DNA from: an uncultured Erythrobacter sp.
Lineage (GTDB): Bacteria > Pseudomonadota > Alphaproteobacteria > Sphingomonadales > Sphingomonadaceae
Length of the DNA: 64,000 bases
NCBI GenBank assembly: GCA_947500645.1
Contig: CANMSD010000002.1
Coordinates: forward strand, 620,001 to 684,000
Direction: 5' to 3'
Positions within the stretch are counted from its first letter, which is position 1; each line of letters begins with the position of its first letter. The translations under genes were made by a program, and so were the position numbers. A model generated the notes under the pieces. It was not told the DNA's origin. It did not search any database and worked only from the letters and a program-made list of their open reading frames with translations. Below are positions 51,978-61,261 of this stretch, in pieces.

Positions 51978-52988
51978 TCACTTTTCTCTCGATGCTTTGG
52001 GGTCGATTTCACGGCGGAAATGCGTGCTCCAGTCAGCGCCGTCCTCATCAGTCTGAACTGCTTCGATCAGGGCGATCTCAGCGAGGATAAACTCCGCTCG
52101 TTCGTCCCAGCCATCATGTGTTCGCGCACGAAACAGCCCGCCATCATGGCGTGGACCCCATGTCGTCATGAAGCGGTGCGCCGCGCGCGGATCATAACCT
52201 GCATTCGCGAGCAACCACGGCATCAACCGGTCGGCCTCCCGCTCGGTCAGACGGACATTCTTCCGCTTACGGCCATTGGCGTCGAGCCACGCGCGGTGTT
52301 GCAACACATTGTGCGCCAGCTCATGCGCGATGGCGGCGGCGAATTGGTCTTCAGGGTAGCTGAAGCCGACAAATTTCGAGCCGATCACCACCCGCGATCC
52401 TTCCGCGAGGGCGCGCTTGCCACTCCCCGCCAATTCGAAACGGGTGGCGCAGACCTCAACCGGCGGCAGCATCATATCGCCTCCGGTGGCCAGACCCAGC
52501 ATGAGGCGCCCGTCCTTTACTAAAGTAGTATCGATATGGTCGTGCGCGCGGGTGAGGCGCTGCCAATGATAGCGATCTTCGGCTGGCCAGGAATTGGGGT
52601 TCTCGCCGCTAAGAGTTGAGATTTCAGTGTTGGCTGACAGGCCGCCCGCATTCCAGGCGGGCGAGGCCTTTGCGACGGTCTGAACCGCGAAATCGCCGGA
52701 TAGCCCCAGCGCTGCGCGAGTGACGTCCGGCTTCCCGAAGCTCACCATATCCTGCAATTGCAACCCAACCGACATAACGGTCTTCGGGCAGAAATCGACA
52801 TTGCCGCGGACCAGTCGCCACCCGACGTCTTGCAGCTTCTGGTCAAGCGCCTGGAATTGTTCGATTGCCGCGCGTTCGGCAGCAAGACTGGGGCCGTTCG
52901 CTTGGGCCGTGGATGCGCTTATCGTGCTTAGTGCGCAGGCGATCCCCGCGAGGCATTTGAATCCAAACCGAGCGCGCAAACTGGCCAT
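51978..52988 (-). CDS. M48 family metalloprotease, exported
   Basis: 336 residues from ATG 52988. A signal peptide (CLAGIACALSTISASTAQAN) is followed by a helical domain, then the zinc motif HELAH in FAAAIAHELAHNVLQHRAWL and the third ligand region in LTEREADRLMPWLL. The region around LEADR-like READR supports M48. It is periplasmic. It overlaps the DsbA-like gene by one base (TGATG), so they are made together. Substrates unknown; M48 enzymes commonly clear damaged envelope proteins. Confidence 0.88.
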   Translation of the reverse strand: MASLRARFGFKCLAGIACALSTISASTAQANGPSLAAERAAIEQFQALDQKLQDVGWRLVRGNVDFCPKTVMSVGLQLQDMVSFGKPDVTRAALGLSGDFAVQTVAKASPAWNAGGLSANTEISTLSGENPNSWPAEDRYHWQRLTRAHDHIDTTLVKDGRLMLGLATGGDMMLPPVEVCATRFELAGSGKRALAEGSRVVIGSKFVGFSYPEDQFAAAIAHELAHNVLQHRAWLDANGRKRKNVRLTEREADRLMPWLLANAGYDPRAAHRFMTTWGPRHDGGLFRARTHDGWDERAEFILAEIALIEAVQTDEDGADWSTHFRREIDPKASREK

Positions 52989-53701
52989 CACGCGCCAGCG
53001 GCGTAATCGGCTTCCGAGCCAGCCTCTTCTACCGCTTCCTTCAGTGCATCGAATCCAACCGCGCCGCCGATGACGGTGTTGCCGGTGACCCAGGCGGGCG
53101 TCCCGGAAAATCCAAGCTGCTGGGCGAGCGACAGATTGCGAGCCAGTTCTACACTAACCGCATCAGACGCTGCGTCCGCTTGCGCTCGTTCGAGATCCAG
53201 GCCCGCTGCGCGCGCGGCAGCCTCAACCGTTTCCGGGCTTGCCGGGCCAAGACGGAACATGGCTTCGTGGAACTCGGGATATTTGCCCTGCATCGCTGCG
53301 GCGAGTGCCATGCGTGCGGCAATCTCGCTGCCATCGAAGATCGACCATTCGCGCACGACGACCTTTAGCTCGGGGTCTTCCGCGATCAGTCTCGTCACAT
53401 CTTCGAGGCTTGCTTCGCAATAAGGGCAGTTGTAATCGGTGAATTCCACTAGCAATCTTGTGCCATTTGGGTTTCCAAGCACTGCGCCGGGGAAGGGTGC
53501 AACCACTTCATCGCGAACACTGGCCAGCTGCTTGGCAGCTTCCTGGCTGCGATAGGCCTCAGCCATTTCCGGCAATATCTCGGGGCTTTCGAGCAGGAAT
53601 GCGCGGGTGCGATTATCAGCGAGGCCGGAATACGACCAGATCGCTGCGCCCAGGAAGCCAAAGACAAGCGCCATGAATGCGGTTGCGAGATTCTTGATCA
53701 A
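52988..53701 (-). CDS. DsbA-family thiol:disulfide oxidoreductase
   Basis: 237 residues. A membrane anchor or signal (NLATAFMALVFGFLGAAIWS) is followed by the thioredoxin fold with the Cys-Pro-Tyr-Cys active site in LVEFTDYNCPYCEASLEDVT. A helical insertion (WSIFDGSEIAARMALAAAMQ) and the cis-Pro loop in GFSGTPAWVTGNTVIGG come next. The layout fits the DsbA/DsbG-like periplasmic oxidases that insert or isomerise disulfides. Its neighbours are two M48 proteases, so the cluster looks like envelope quality control. Confidence 0.92.
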   Translation of the reverse strand: MIKNLATAFMALVFGFLGAAIWSYSGLADNRTRAFLLESPEILPEMAEAYRSQEAAKQLASVRDEVVAPFPGAVLGNPNGTRLLVEFTDYNCPYCEASLEDVTRLIAEDPELKVVVREWSIFDGSEIAARMALAAAMQGKYPEFHEAMFRLGPASPETVEAAARAAGLDLERAQADAASDAVSVELARNLSLAQQLGFSGTPAWVTGNTVIGGAVGFDALKEAVEEAGSEADYAAGA

Positions 53702-53753
53702 AACTGTTTCCTAAAGTCGCGCGAGGTCTAACTTCGCAAAGTTGGCCAGCGCT

Positions 53754-55157
53754 CTAGCGGCTATCGCGCAGCCGTTCCAGTTCGGCGCGCGCTTGTAACG
53801 AGATGTCTTGTGCTCTGATCCAGTCGGGCGATCCGACTGGCAGGCCAGCTTCGGCCGCCTGTGCGTTACGCAGTGCCTCGGGATAGCGCCGGGTCATCAC
53901 CTGCTGTTCGGCACTCGCGAGGCGCGCGCGCGGGATGTCGCCGCGTGCTGCATGAACCACGCCCAATTGATACCAGGCGAAGGGATTGCGCCGGTCACGC
54001 GATACGGCTGCGCGTAGGACACGCTCCGCCTCGGTGTAATTGCCTTCGTCTTCGGTGGCGATGAGCGCGTGGCCGAACATCGAAGCGATCAGCGGCTGGT
54101 TGAGTGTCAGCTCTGTGGCTCGGCGCAGCGGAGTAAGCGCTTCTTGCGGCTTGCCGGATTCGAGCAGAACTTGGCCCTTCAGTTCAAGGAAATATGGATT
54201 GTTCGCGTCCGTTGCCAACAGCGCATCTGCCTCTGCAAGGGCGTTGTCGATCTGCGCATCTTTGTGGAAGGCGTAAGCGCGAGCATAACGCGCTGCGACA
54301 CTCGTATCGCTTTCAGGGAAGCGGTTGAAGGTACGCTGCGGGTCTTTGAGATAGCCGTAGAGTTTTGCTTTCACGCGTTCGAAGCGCTCCTGCAGCTCCG
54401 GATCATCGGGTGCGTCCCACGCCGGGTCGACGACATAGACTTCGCGCAGGCGGGCAACACGATTGCTTGAAAGCGGGTGGGTGCGAGTAAACTCGGCTTC
54501 GTCATCGCGGGCATAGCCATAACGGCGCGCCTGACCTTGCAGCTTTTCGAAGAACTTGATCGATCCGCGGCCAGAGATGCCTGCATCCGAAAGGTAGCGC
54601 GCGCCAGCGGCATCCGCTGCGCTTTCCTGCACACGGCTGAAGGCGAGGAAACGGCCAAGAGCCGCGCGCTGACCGGCCATAATCGCACCGATCGCAGCAT
54701 CGCCCGCTCCTGCCAGAGCCGCGCCAACACCGATCAGCAGTGACAGGATCGAGATGTTGCTGGCTGCACTAGCGCCTTCGCTGAAGCGCACAATATGTCC
54801 GCCAGTAATATGGCCCAATTCGTGCGCGATCACGCCCTGCACTTCATTGGCCGTATCCGCCGCGTCGATCAGGCCGGAATGGATGTAAACCACCTGGCCG
54901 CCCGCCACGAAGGCGTTGATCGAGGGATCATTGATCAGGACAATATCGACATTGCCCGGCTCCAATTCGGACACTTCGATCAGCGGGGCTGCCATATCGG
55001 CAAGCAAGGCCTCTGTTTCGGCGTCGCGTAAGATCGACTGTGCCGCAGCCGATTGCACGGCGAGCGCGAAACTGGCCACCAAGGCGAGCATTGCGGTCAG
55101 CGCGCGCATCGGGCCGCGAGTCGACAGGCGGAGAGGGGAATGCAAAATTGAGCGCAT
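53754..55157 (-). CDS. BepA-like M48 metalloprotease with TPR domain
   Basis: 467 residues. A signal peptide (LTAMLALVASFALAVQSAAAQ) precedes the M48 zinc motif in GVIAHELGHITGGHIVRFSE and the third ligand in RVQESAADAAGARYLSDAGI, about 60 residues on. The C-terminal 180 residues are tetratricopeptide-like helices (YARAYAFHKDAQIDNALAEA, NPFAWYQLGVVHAARGDIPR). In E. coli, BepA with this layout clears stalled outer-membrane proteins such as LptD. It is separated from the DsbA gene by 52 bases. The same substrate class is inferred, not shown. Confidence 0.92.
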   Translation of the reverse strand: MRSILHSPLRLSTRGPMRALTAMLALVASFALAVQSAAAQSILRDAETEALLADMAAPLIEVSELEPGNVDIVLINDPSINAFVAGGQVVYIHSGLIDAADTANEVQGVIAHELGHITGGHIVRFSEGASAASNISILSLLIGVGAALAGAGDAAIGAIMAGQRAALGRFLAFSRVQESAADAAGARYLSDAGISGRGSIKFFEKLQGQARRYGYARDDEAEFTRTHPLSSNRVARLREVYVVDPAWDAPDDPELQERFERVKAKLYGYLKDPQRTFNRFPESDTSVAARYARAYAFHKDAQIDNALAEADALLATDANNPYFLELKGQVLLESGKPQEALTPLRRATELTLNQPLIASMFGHALIATEDEGNYTEAERVLRAAVSRDRRNPFAWYQLGVVHAARGDIPRARLASAEQQVMTRRYPEALRNAQAAEAGLPVGSPDWIRAQDISLQARAELERLRDSR

Positions 55158-55167
55158 GCCAGCAGTG

Positions 55168-56124
55168 CTAGCGGGTTTTGGCCTGAACTGGAACTGAAGC
55201 TTTCGCCTGCGCCGTCACTCTTTTGGCAAAATCCGCTATCACGTTGTCGATATCGCGCGAGTTGCGCCACGGAGCAGCGAGCGAGATCAGCGGATCGTTA
55301 TGCGCCATGTCAGGGTAGAATCTCGTCTCGACCGAGCCACCAGCCTGCGTGATCCGCTTCTCCAACTCCCGTGTATTACGGGGATAGACAAGCGTGTCTT
55401 TCTCACCATGGATCAATAACATGGGTGGAGCGTCGCCGCGAACATGATTGACCGGCTGGGTCGCTTCGGGATTGTCTGCCGGCCCGAAGGAATTTTTCGT
55501 GGAGTCGCTGTCGAACGGATAGAAGTCGTAAGGGCCCGAGAGGCCTACGACCCCGGCTATATCGCTCGTCTCTGCACCAAGTCGCCCAAGCCATTGCTCT
55601 TCGAGCGCGGCCGTGACGACATTGTACGCTCCGGCAGAATGGCCCGCGACCACGATTTGCTCGGGATCGCCGCCGTACTGCTCGATCTCCGCCTTGGTCC
55701 AGGCAATCGCGCTGGCGGCGTCTTCCAACATGGCTGGGTAGACGGCCTCGGGGTGCATGCGGTACCCAGCGAGGACCACGATGAACCCTTTTGGCACAAA
55801 AGCGCGACCGACAAATCCATAATCGGCAGGATCGCCGCTGCGCCAACTGCCGCCATGCACGAACAAGAGCACGGGAAGTTTCTCGGCGTCCGCCGCGGGT
55901 GTCTCGGGAGACCAAACATAGAGCTTTTGCGCGGCGCTATCGCCGGTTGAGATCGTCGCTTTCAAAGCGATATTATCCGACCCGCCTACAAAGCGGTCGA
56001 CCGCGCTAAGCACCGCCGGGCCGTTGCGCGAGATGGCGAATTGTAATGCAATCCCCGCCGCGACGACGATCGCCAAGATTGTTCCGATCATCAAGCCCAT
56101 GCGGCGCAATCCTCGTTTTTTCAT
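55168..56124 (-). CDS. Alpha/beta hydrolase (BD-FAE-like esterase)
   Basis: 318 residues. An N-terminal transmembrane anchor (LMIGTILAIVVAAGIALQFA) keeps it at the inner membrane, with the domain outside. The oxyanion motif is FVHGGSWRSGDPADYG, the nucleophile GHSAGAYNVVTAAL, an Asp in IHGEKDTLVYP and His in MAHNDPLISLA. This order fits the carboxylesterase/BD-FAE group acting on small acyl esters. Its start overlaps the App1-like gene end by four bases, so they form one transcription unit. Substrate unknown. Confidence 0.9.
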   Translation of the reverse strand: MKKRGLRRMGLMIGTILAIVVAAGIALQFAISRNGPAVLSAVDRFVGGSDNIALKATISTGDSAAQKLYVWSPETPAADAEKLPVLLFVHGGSWRSGDPADYGFVGRAFVPKGFIVVLAGYRMHPEAVYPAMLEDAASAIAWTKAEIEQYGGDPEQIVVAGHSAGAYNVVTAALEEQWLGRLGAETSDIAGVVGLSGPYDFYPFDSDSTKNSFGPADNPEATQPVNHVRGDAPPMLLIHGEKDTLVYPRNTRELEKRITQAGGSVETRFYPDMAHNDPLISLAAPWRNSRDIDNVIADFAKRVTAQAKASVPVQAKTR

Positions 56125-57230
56125 TCTGCCTGTACGCCCTCGGTGCCTCTTTCGACGGTTTCGATGATCTGTTCTGCCTCGCCGTCTGAATCAAGGCCTA
56201 TTGTCTTCAGGAAAGCGCGACCAGTGCTATAGTCGTCCCCCAGCCACAAGGGCACACCCTCTTTCTCGATCAATGCCTTTGCTGCCATCTCCGCCTCGTC
56301 GAGCGATACCTTGGCTGCTTTTCGTATGAACACCGCTGCGATCCGGGAAGGGTGACGCCGTACCGTTTCACCGAATGCTGCAAAATCGCCCTGCGTATCG
56401 TCGCCGATCAGGGCGAAGCGCATGTCTGGATAGGTTTCGAGCACTCGATCGATTGCCTCGCGCTTGTGCGCCCCATGGCTGGAAGAGCCGAGTGTTTCAC
56501 GGTTGAAACCCCAGTCTCTCAGCATGATCGGGCCGAGCGGCAGGTTCCGGCTACGCTTGAAGGCGACGAGGTAGGAGAACAGATTCCACGGGCTGGAGGA
56601 AATGTAGAAGAACGGGCGCTGAGTGGCGGAGAGCCGTTCCCCGGTCTTTGCGTCCGATGCAGGACTAGGAGGGGCACCGCCCAAGGCGCTGTAAAAGGTG
56701 TCGGCACCCGGAACGGCGATGCGCTCATCCGGCAAGTGCGCGATAACGCGCTTCATATTGCGCAGCAGATTGCGCAGGCCGCCTGTGATCCCTGTTTCCA
56801 GGATTGTGTCATCAATGTCGGAGATCACGCCAAGGCGGGTTTCTTCGCTTGGTGCCAGGACATGGCCCTCGGCGCATTGTGTGCCGGAGACGTTGTTCCA
56901 ATGCAGCGAAACCACTTCCCAATTGGATGCGGCACCTAGTGACCACGTTCCTTCAAGAGCGATGTCGAAATGGACGAAACCCTCAGCATTTGTGATTCCT
57001 TCGTAACGGATGCGTTCGCCATCGGGACGTTCGAGTTCGAGCTGGACTACCAGCCCAGCCACTTCGCGTGACGCGAATTGCGACATCATGGTGCGCATTG
57101 CTCGCCATCGCCCTGACCGATTGAAGTCTGCCTCCCCGGCTTTCAGCGCGCGGGCCGAGAGGATCAGGCGGTTGTCATTGCGGAAGCCAAAATAGGGCTG
57201 AACGCGTACTGGGTCGCTCGAAAATACCAT
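56121..57230 (-). CDS. App1-like phosphatidate phosphatase (DUF2183)
   Basis: 369 residues from ATG 57230. The HAD-type motif DxDxT reads GVISDIDDTILETGITGG (about residues 145-160), followed by the family SSSPWNLFSYLVAFKRSRNL and a conserved Lys in GAHKREAIDRVLE. An Asp pair closes the site in LIGDDTQGDFAAFGE. Yeast App1 dephosphorylates phosphatidate; bacterial members are predicted to do likewise, unproven. No membrane segment is seen, so it is soluble or peripheral. Coupled to the esterase gene. Confidence 0.9.
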   Translation of the reverse strand: MVFSSDPVRVQPYFGFRNDNRLILSARALKAGEADFNRSGRWRAMRTMMSQFASREVAGLVVQLELERPDGERIRYEGITNAEGFVHFDIALEGTWSLGAASNWEVVSLHWNNVSGTQCAEGHVLAPSEETRLGVISDIDDTILETGITGGLRNLLRNMKRVIAHLPDERIAVPGADTFYSALGGAPPSPASDAKTGERLSATQRPFFYISSSPWNLFSYLVAFKRSRNLPLGPIMLRDWGFNRETLGSSSHGAHKREAIDRVLETYPDMRFALIGDDTQGDFAAFGETVRRHPSRIAAVFIRKAAKVSLDEAEMAAKALIEKEGVPLWLGDDYSTGRAFLKTIGLDSDGEAEQIIETVERGTEGVQAE

Positions 57231-57299
57231 AGAATGCAAAAACGCGCCGCACCCAGGATGGGTCCGACGCGTCGTTGTTTCTTTTTGATGGTGAGCGAA

Positions 57300-59318
57300 C
57301 TAGCCGACGAGTTTGCGGGCGGCGCGCTCAATCATCGGGACGTCCTGCTCGATTTCGCCCAGCACTTCGACCTCGCCGTCTTCGCTGCGGCGGATCATCA
57401 CCAGGCCGAATTCTGGACCGTCGGCATCTAGCGCTTCGAACATCATCGCTTCGAGTTCGCGTAGCTTCTTAGCGAGAGCTTCACGCGGACCGTCTTTGAC
57501 TTTCTCTTCTTTGCCAGCTTCCTCGCGGCGCAGTTTGCGCTCCGCGCTGACGACACCCTTGAGGCCACCTTCCGCTTCGCCAAGGAACTTGGCAAGGCTG
57601 CCACGCTCCAGCCCAACGCGATGCGCGTGAGTCAGGACTGCGGCGTATTCGGTGAGGCGAGTCTTGTCGTAATCGCTGCCGAAGACCAGTTTGACGACCG
57701 GCGTCATTGGCGCGCGGTCCTGAACGGTCAGGCCGTTTTCAGCTACCAGTTCGTCGTAGTCTTCAGGCGCTTCCTGCGCAGCAAGCGAGAAGTCGTAAGC
57801 ACGGCCGACTGCGGCATAGAGCGCCTTGCGGCTGCGATCTTCCGATGCGCTGGCATTGTGTGCCAGTTCGCGCGCAGAGGCGAGGCAATCGTAGAGGCCG
57901 GCATCTTCTGGGAGGTCTTCTTCCACCGCATCGATGAGCTCAACCGGTTCGTCGAACTCGGGTTGGACCTGCTCGGCAACAGGTTCGGGAGCTGGCGCAA
58001 TCTCTGGCTCGCCAGCTGCTGCATCATTCGTTTCGGATTCCGTCTCGACCGGAGCTTCAAAAACAGGCTCTGGTTCTTCTGACGCTGCTTCCTCAGAGAC
58101 AAAGTCAGACTCTACAGGCTCGTCACCGTCGGCGCCTTCAGATACTGGCTCTTCTTCGAGCACGTATCCTGTGTCGGCATCATCGTTTTCGAAATCATCA
58201 GTCGGTTCGCCAACAGACTCGTCGACTTCATCGCCATCCAGCTCATATGCTTCGTCGCCGCTTTCGAACTCGTTTTCGTCAAGTTCGACAGCATCGAGAT
58301 CAAGCGCTTGTGTTTTCTTGGCAGGCGCTTCGACGTAGTCGGTCAGAGAGGCGAAGCTGTAAGAAGCTGAGTCCTCGTCTTCCTCGTCCTCTTCGTCAGG
58401 TTCGGGTAGTGCATAGTCGCCAAAGTTCGGCATGGGCAGATCGTCATCATCGGTCGCGGCAGGTGCGTCGCCTCCGCCAAGCGCTGCCAGGCTGCCAAAG
58501 CTGTCTTCGTCTGGATCGGTGCCGGTGATTTCCGCTGCAGCGTCGAGCTCAAACGTGTCATTGGCGGGCTCTTCAGCCGCAATCTCGGCATCATTGCTGT
58601 TCGCCGCAACTTCGTCGAGCTCGTACTCGGACGCTTCGTTGGCGGGAGCATCTGCCCATTCCGTAACCGGATCGGCAGGATGTTTTTGTGGCTCGTCCGC
58701 TTCGGCTTCGACCTCTTCCTCGGTCTCCAGTGCCTGGTCGATTTCAAGCAGCAGCTCGTCGGCCGTAACCTGGTCAGCCATCTCTTTCCAGTTGATGACA
58801 CCATAGATGAAATCAATCGCCTCATTGTTGCTGGAGAATGGCAGCAGGATGCCGCGATACAGGATCGCAATGCCGCGCTGATTCACGAACTCCGCTTCAA
58901 AACCAATCGGGGCCTGATTGGCCAGAATTTGCATATAGTGATCGGTGATCCGGCTCAGCAAAGAACGCGGCGGAACATCGGATAGTTGAGAGATATCGCC
59001 TTCCGCACCGCATTCGTCGGCGAGGGAATCCCCAAGGAACTGGACCGCTGGATCGTCAATGCCGTTCGAGAAATCGAGCACGACCGAATACGGGCCGAAA
59101 TCGGGCAGGTTTTCGGGCTCTAGCGCTTCGATTGGTGGGAAGTTGCGTTCACCGAGCAGGCTCGCCCAGTGGTTGTAGGCGCGCACCTGCATGCGGCGTT
59201 CGTCCTGGCCGATAGAATCCGGCGGCAGGTCGCGTGCGTCCTGCTCTTCGGCACTATCCCAATCCTGATTGTCGTCGGCTGTTTCCGTGGAATCGAAAGC
59301 GCCCCGAAGATTGTCCAT
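57300..59318 (-). CDS. Large acidic PAS-domain protein, function unknown
   Basis: 672 residues. An N-terminal PAS_5-like domain (about 42-180: RAYNHWASLLGERNFPPIEA and GFEAEFVNQRGIAILYRGIL) is followed by about 290 residues of Asp/Glu-rich, low-complexity linker (195-490). A folded helical C-terminal region (about 495-672) then carries LYDCLASARELAHNASASED and MTPVVKLVFGSDYDKTRLTE, ending in a basic-acidic coiled coil and LVG. There is no kinase, GGDEF or DNA-binding domain. The charge pattern suggests an adaptor or scaffold, perhaps condensate-forming like PopZ (inference). Monocistronic; about 195 bases upstream hold its promoter. Confidence 0.8.
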   Translation of the reverse strand: MDNLRGAFDSTETADDNQDWDSAEEQDARDLPPDSIGQDERRMQVRAYNHWASLLGERNFPPIEALEPENLPDFGPYSVVLDFSNGIDDPAVQFLGDSLADECGAEGDISQLSDVPPRSLLSRITDHYMQILANQAPIGFEAEFVNQRGIAILYRGILLPFSSNNEAIDFIYGVINWKEMADQVTADELLLEIDQALETEEEVEAEADEPQKHPADPVTEWADAPANEASEYELDEVAANSNDAEIAAEEPANDTFELDAAAEITGTDPDEDSFGSLAALGGGDAPAATDDDDLPMPNFGDYALPEPDEEDEEDEDSASYSFASLTDYVEAPAKKTQALDLDAVELDENEFESGDEAYELDGDEVDESVGEPTDDFENDDADTGYVLEEEPVSEGADGDEPVESDFVSEEAASEEPEPVFEAPVETESETNDAAAGEPEIAPAPEPVAEQVQPEFDEPVELIDAVEEDLPEDAGLYDCLASARELAHNASASEDRSRKALYAAVGRAYDFSLAAQEAPEDYDELVAENGLTVQDRAPMTPVVKLVFGSDYDKTRLTEYAAVLTHAHRVGLERGSLAKFLGEAEGGLKGVVSAERKLRREEAGKEEKVKDGPREALAKKLRELEAMMFEALDADGPEFGLVMIRRSEDGEVEVLGEIEQDVPMIERAARKLVG

Positions 59319-59513
59319 GGCCCGTATTTGCCCCTTTTAAAACGGTTCTTGGGGCTGTTTTGACGATGCATGGTAAACATGTCGTTAAGTTGTACGGAAA
59401 GTTGTGCCGATAGGTGAAATTCTTGTTTTCATGCGGGTTTGTGTGTCGGCGTCAGCAATGCACTTTGTCGCTTGATCGCTGGCGTCAAAGCGACTCTGGC
59501 GGCGACAATTTCG

Positions 59514-60056
59514 CTACAGCATATAGCGCATGCGAATGTTCATCGACTGCTTCTCAGAACCATGTTCGAATACGGCATCTTTGAACTTCGGTGGGCCCAT
59601 CCGGACCTTGGCGTCGCGCGAGAAGCCGAAGCCTTCCTTTGGCATCATGCCCAGCGCGCGATCCGCTTTCCCATTGTCATTCTCATCATGCAGCAGCGCG
59701 ATCGCATAATTTCCCGGCTCCACATCGGTAAAGCGGATGGTGACGTTCTTACCGGCTGGCACGACGGTGCGATGAGCACTCGGATCTTTGCGGCATTTTG
59801 GAAAGACGCTTTTCTCGGTCGTCATACAAGCGCGCACCACACCCTTGGCCGAGCGCATATCGGTGATCGTGATCACGACCTCGCCAGCCTGTGCGGGTGC
59901 GGACATGACGGTGAAGGCAGCGCCTGCGATCAGGGTAGAGGCGGCTAGCCGGATCGTGCCCGTGCGTGCCCCGCGTCCTCTACGATGCGGCGCGACAGGC
60001 CGCGTTCGGTTTTGCAAAGCCTGTCCCAGAACCGGAAATAGAGCCCGAAATTGCAT
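59514..60056 (-). CDS. DUF2141 family exported protein, start uncertain
   Basis: Up to 180 residues. The mature domain (about 130 residues, VVITITDMRSAKGVVRACMT, then FTDVEPGNYAIALLHDENDN and the Gly-Phe-Gly-Phe element in EGFGFSRDAKVRMGPP) is clear DUF2141. A signal-like segment, LAASTLIAGAAFTVMSAPAQA, precedes it. The start is unclear: ATG 60056 overlaps the desaturase by 112 bases, TTG 60017 is a shorter choice, and ATG near MSAPAQA would lose the signal. These proteins are periplasmic, usually small and of unknown role. Confidence 0.78.
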   Translation of the reverse strand: MQFRALFPVLGQALQNRTRPVAPHRRGRGARTGTIRLAASTLIAGAAFTVMSAPAQAGEVVITITDMRSAKGVVRACMTTEKSVFPKCRKDPSAHRTVVPAGKNVTIRFTDVEPGNYAIALLHDENDNGKADRALGMMPKEGFGFSRDAKVRMGPPKFKDAVFEHGSEKQSMNIRMRYML

Positions 60057-60715
60057 TGATAGTCCTCATGATGCCGCTCGTGATGGCTGGCTGTTATCAC
60101 CCAATTCCCCAACACCGAGTGAACAACCCAGCGGGGAAATATCTCCCAGCCCATGTGATTGGTCACGCCCATGATCGTCATCACGGTCAACACGATGCCC
60201 AGCATGGCGACATTGATCGGGATAATGAACATCAACATCGGGATTATGATTGCGCCCGTCACTGCCTCGATCGGGTGGAAGCTCATGGCGGTCCACGCGG
60301 TTGGCGGGCGGCTGTCGTGATGAACCCGGTGCGCTAGCTTGAACCAGCGCGGACGATGCATCAGCCGATGCGTCCAGTAGAACCAGGTGTCATGCGCGAA
60401 CAAGTAGATCAGCACCGATGCTGGCAAATACCAAAGCGGGTATGCGCTGAAATCCATATAGAGCATCGTCCAGCCGTGATGGCGCCAGCTCCAGATTGCG
60501 ATCGCGGCGGGTACGGCGAAGATGACTGCAGAAATCAGCGACCAGCGGATTTCGCGTGCGATCTGCTTGCCTTGGCCGTCATAGAGGCCAGGGCGCGCTT
60601 TGCGGGTGAGCAGGTCGAACAGGCCGCTGGTGATGAGATAGCGCAGCGCGACGATCACCGTCACAGCCAGACTACCCAGCGCAATGGTGACCGGAATGCT
60701 GTAGCCTGCAATCAT
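59945..60715 (-). CDS. Sterol desaturase / fatty acid hydroxylase family
   Basis: 256 residues from ATG 60715. Four or five membrane helices (about 5-25, 52-75, 90-110, 150-180) and the tri-partite His motif of di-iron enzymes: HDTWFYWTHRLMH, HRVHHDSRPPTAW and SHHERHHEDYQCNFG. These acid-stable non-heme iron membrane enzymes add a hydroxyl or double bond to sterols, carotenoids or fatty acids. With no carotenoid gene alongside, the substrate stays open. An alternative start 11 codons upstream (60748) is possible. Confidence 0.92.
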   Translation of the reverse strand: MIAGYSIPVTIALGSLAVTVIVALRYLITSGLFDLLTRKARPGLYDGQGKQIAREIRWSLISAVIFAVPAAIAIWSWRHHGWTMLYMDFSAYPLWYLPASVLIYLFAHDTWFYWTHRLMHRPRWFKLAHRVHHDSRPPTAWTAMSFHPIEAVTGAIIIPMLMFIIPINVAMLGIVLTVMTIMGVTNHMGWEIFPRWVVHSVLGNWVITASHHERHHEDYQCNFGLYFRFWDRLCKTERGLSRRIVEDAGHARARSG

Positions 60716-60757
60716 TGCGCGCCGTCCATGCGCCGCCTTATGACGCAAGCCGCGCGA

Positions 60758-61255
60758 TTATCGCAAGGCCAGATCGCCGCAATCGGGATCGAGCAAAGCC
60801 GTATGACGCCGCATGGCCGCCCTTGCTAGCCGCTCGACCTGAGCCTTGCGCCGTGCCGGAGCAAGTGGCTGCAGCGGAGCGTGACGCACAATCTCCGCAT
60901 CATAACCGTCGGCGACGATCACTCCGCAGGCCTCGGGTTGGTAGGCCTCACTCTCGAGTAGGCTGCGATCGAGGCTTGGGGCCAGGCCCCAGAAAAAGCG
61001 GTCGCAAAAATCGAGGTAGTCGGGCCATTTGTTGTCCCCGAGCAGGTCGCTGCGCGCGACCTTTATCTCGACGATTACGATCTGCCCCTTGGCATCGACG
61101 CCCATCAAATCCGCACGGCGGCCATTCTTGAGCGGCATTTCCGGAATGCACCAGATGTCATTGCGCGCGAACAGCCGCATGATCCCGCGCGCGACCGCGC
61201 TGGAATCTACAGCCGTTTGCGTCGAATCAGGTGTGAGGGAGGCTTGAGCATGCAT
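60758..61255 (-). CDS. mmcB: MmcB family DNA-repair protein
   Basis: 165 residues from ATG 61255. MmcB blocks: VARGIMRLFARNDIWCIPEM, RADLMGVDAKGQIVIVEIKV (PD-(D/E)xK nuclease core, with Asp and Glu-x-Lys) and WPDYLDFCDRFFWGLAP. The Caulobacter homologue protects against mitomycin C as part of the SOS response. An upstream ATG at 61273 overlaps the LexA box; with the promoter placed there, transcription would start near 61255, so the ATG at 61255 is preferred, giving a near leaderless message. The DNA-repair role is from homology. Confidence 0.9.
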   Translation of the reverse strand: MHAQASLTPDSTQTAVDSSAVARGIMRLFARNDIWCIPEMPLKNGRRADLMGVDAKGQIVIVEIKVARSDLLGDNKWPDYLDFCDRFFWGLAPSLDRSLLESEAYQPEACGVIVADGYDAEIVRHAPLQPLAPARRKAQVERLARAAMRRHTALLDPDCGDLALR

Positions 61256-61261
61256 TCGCCC

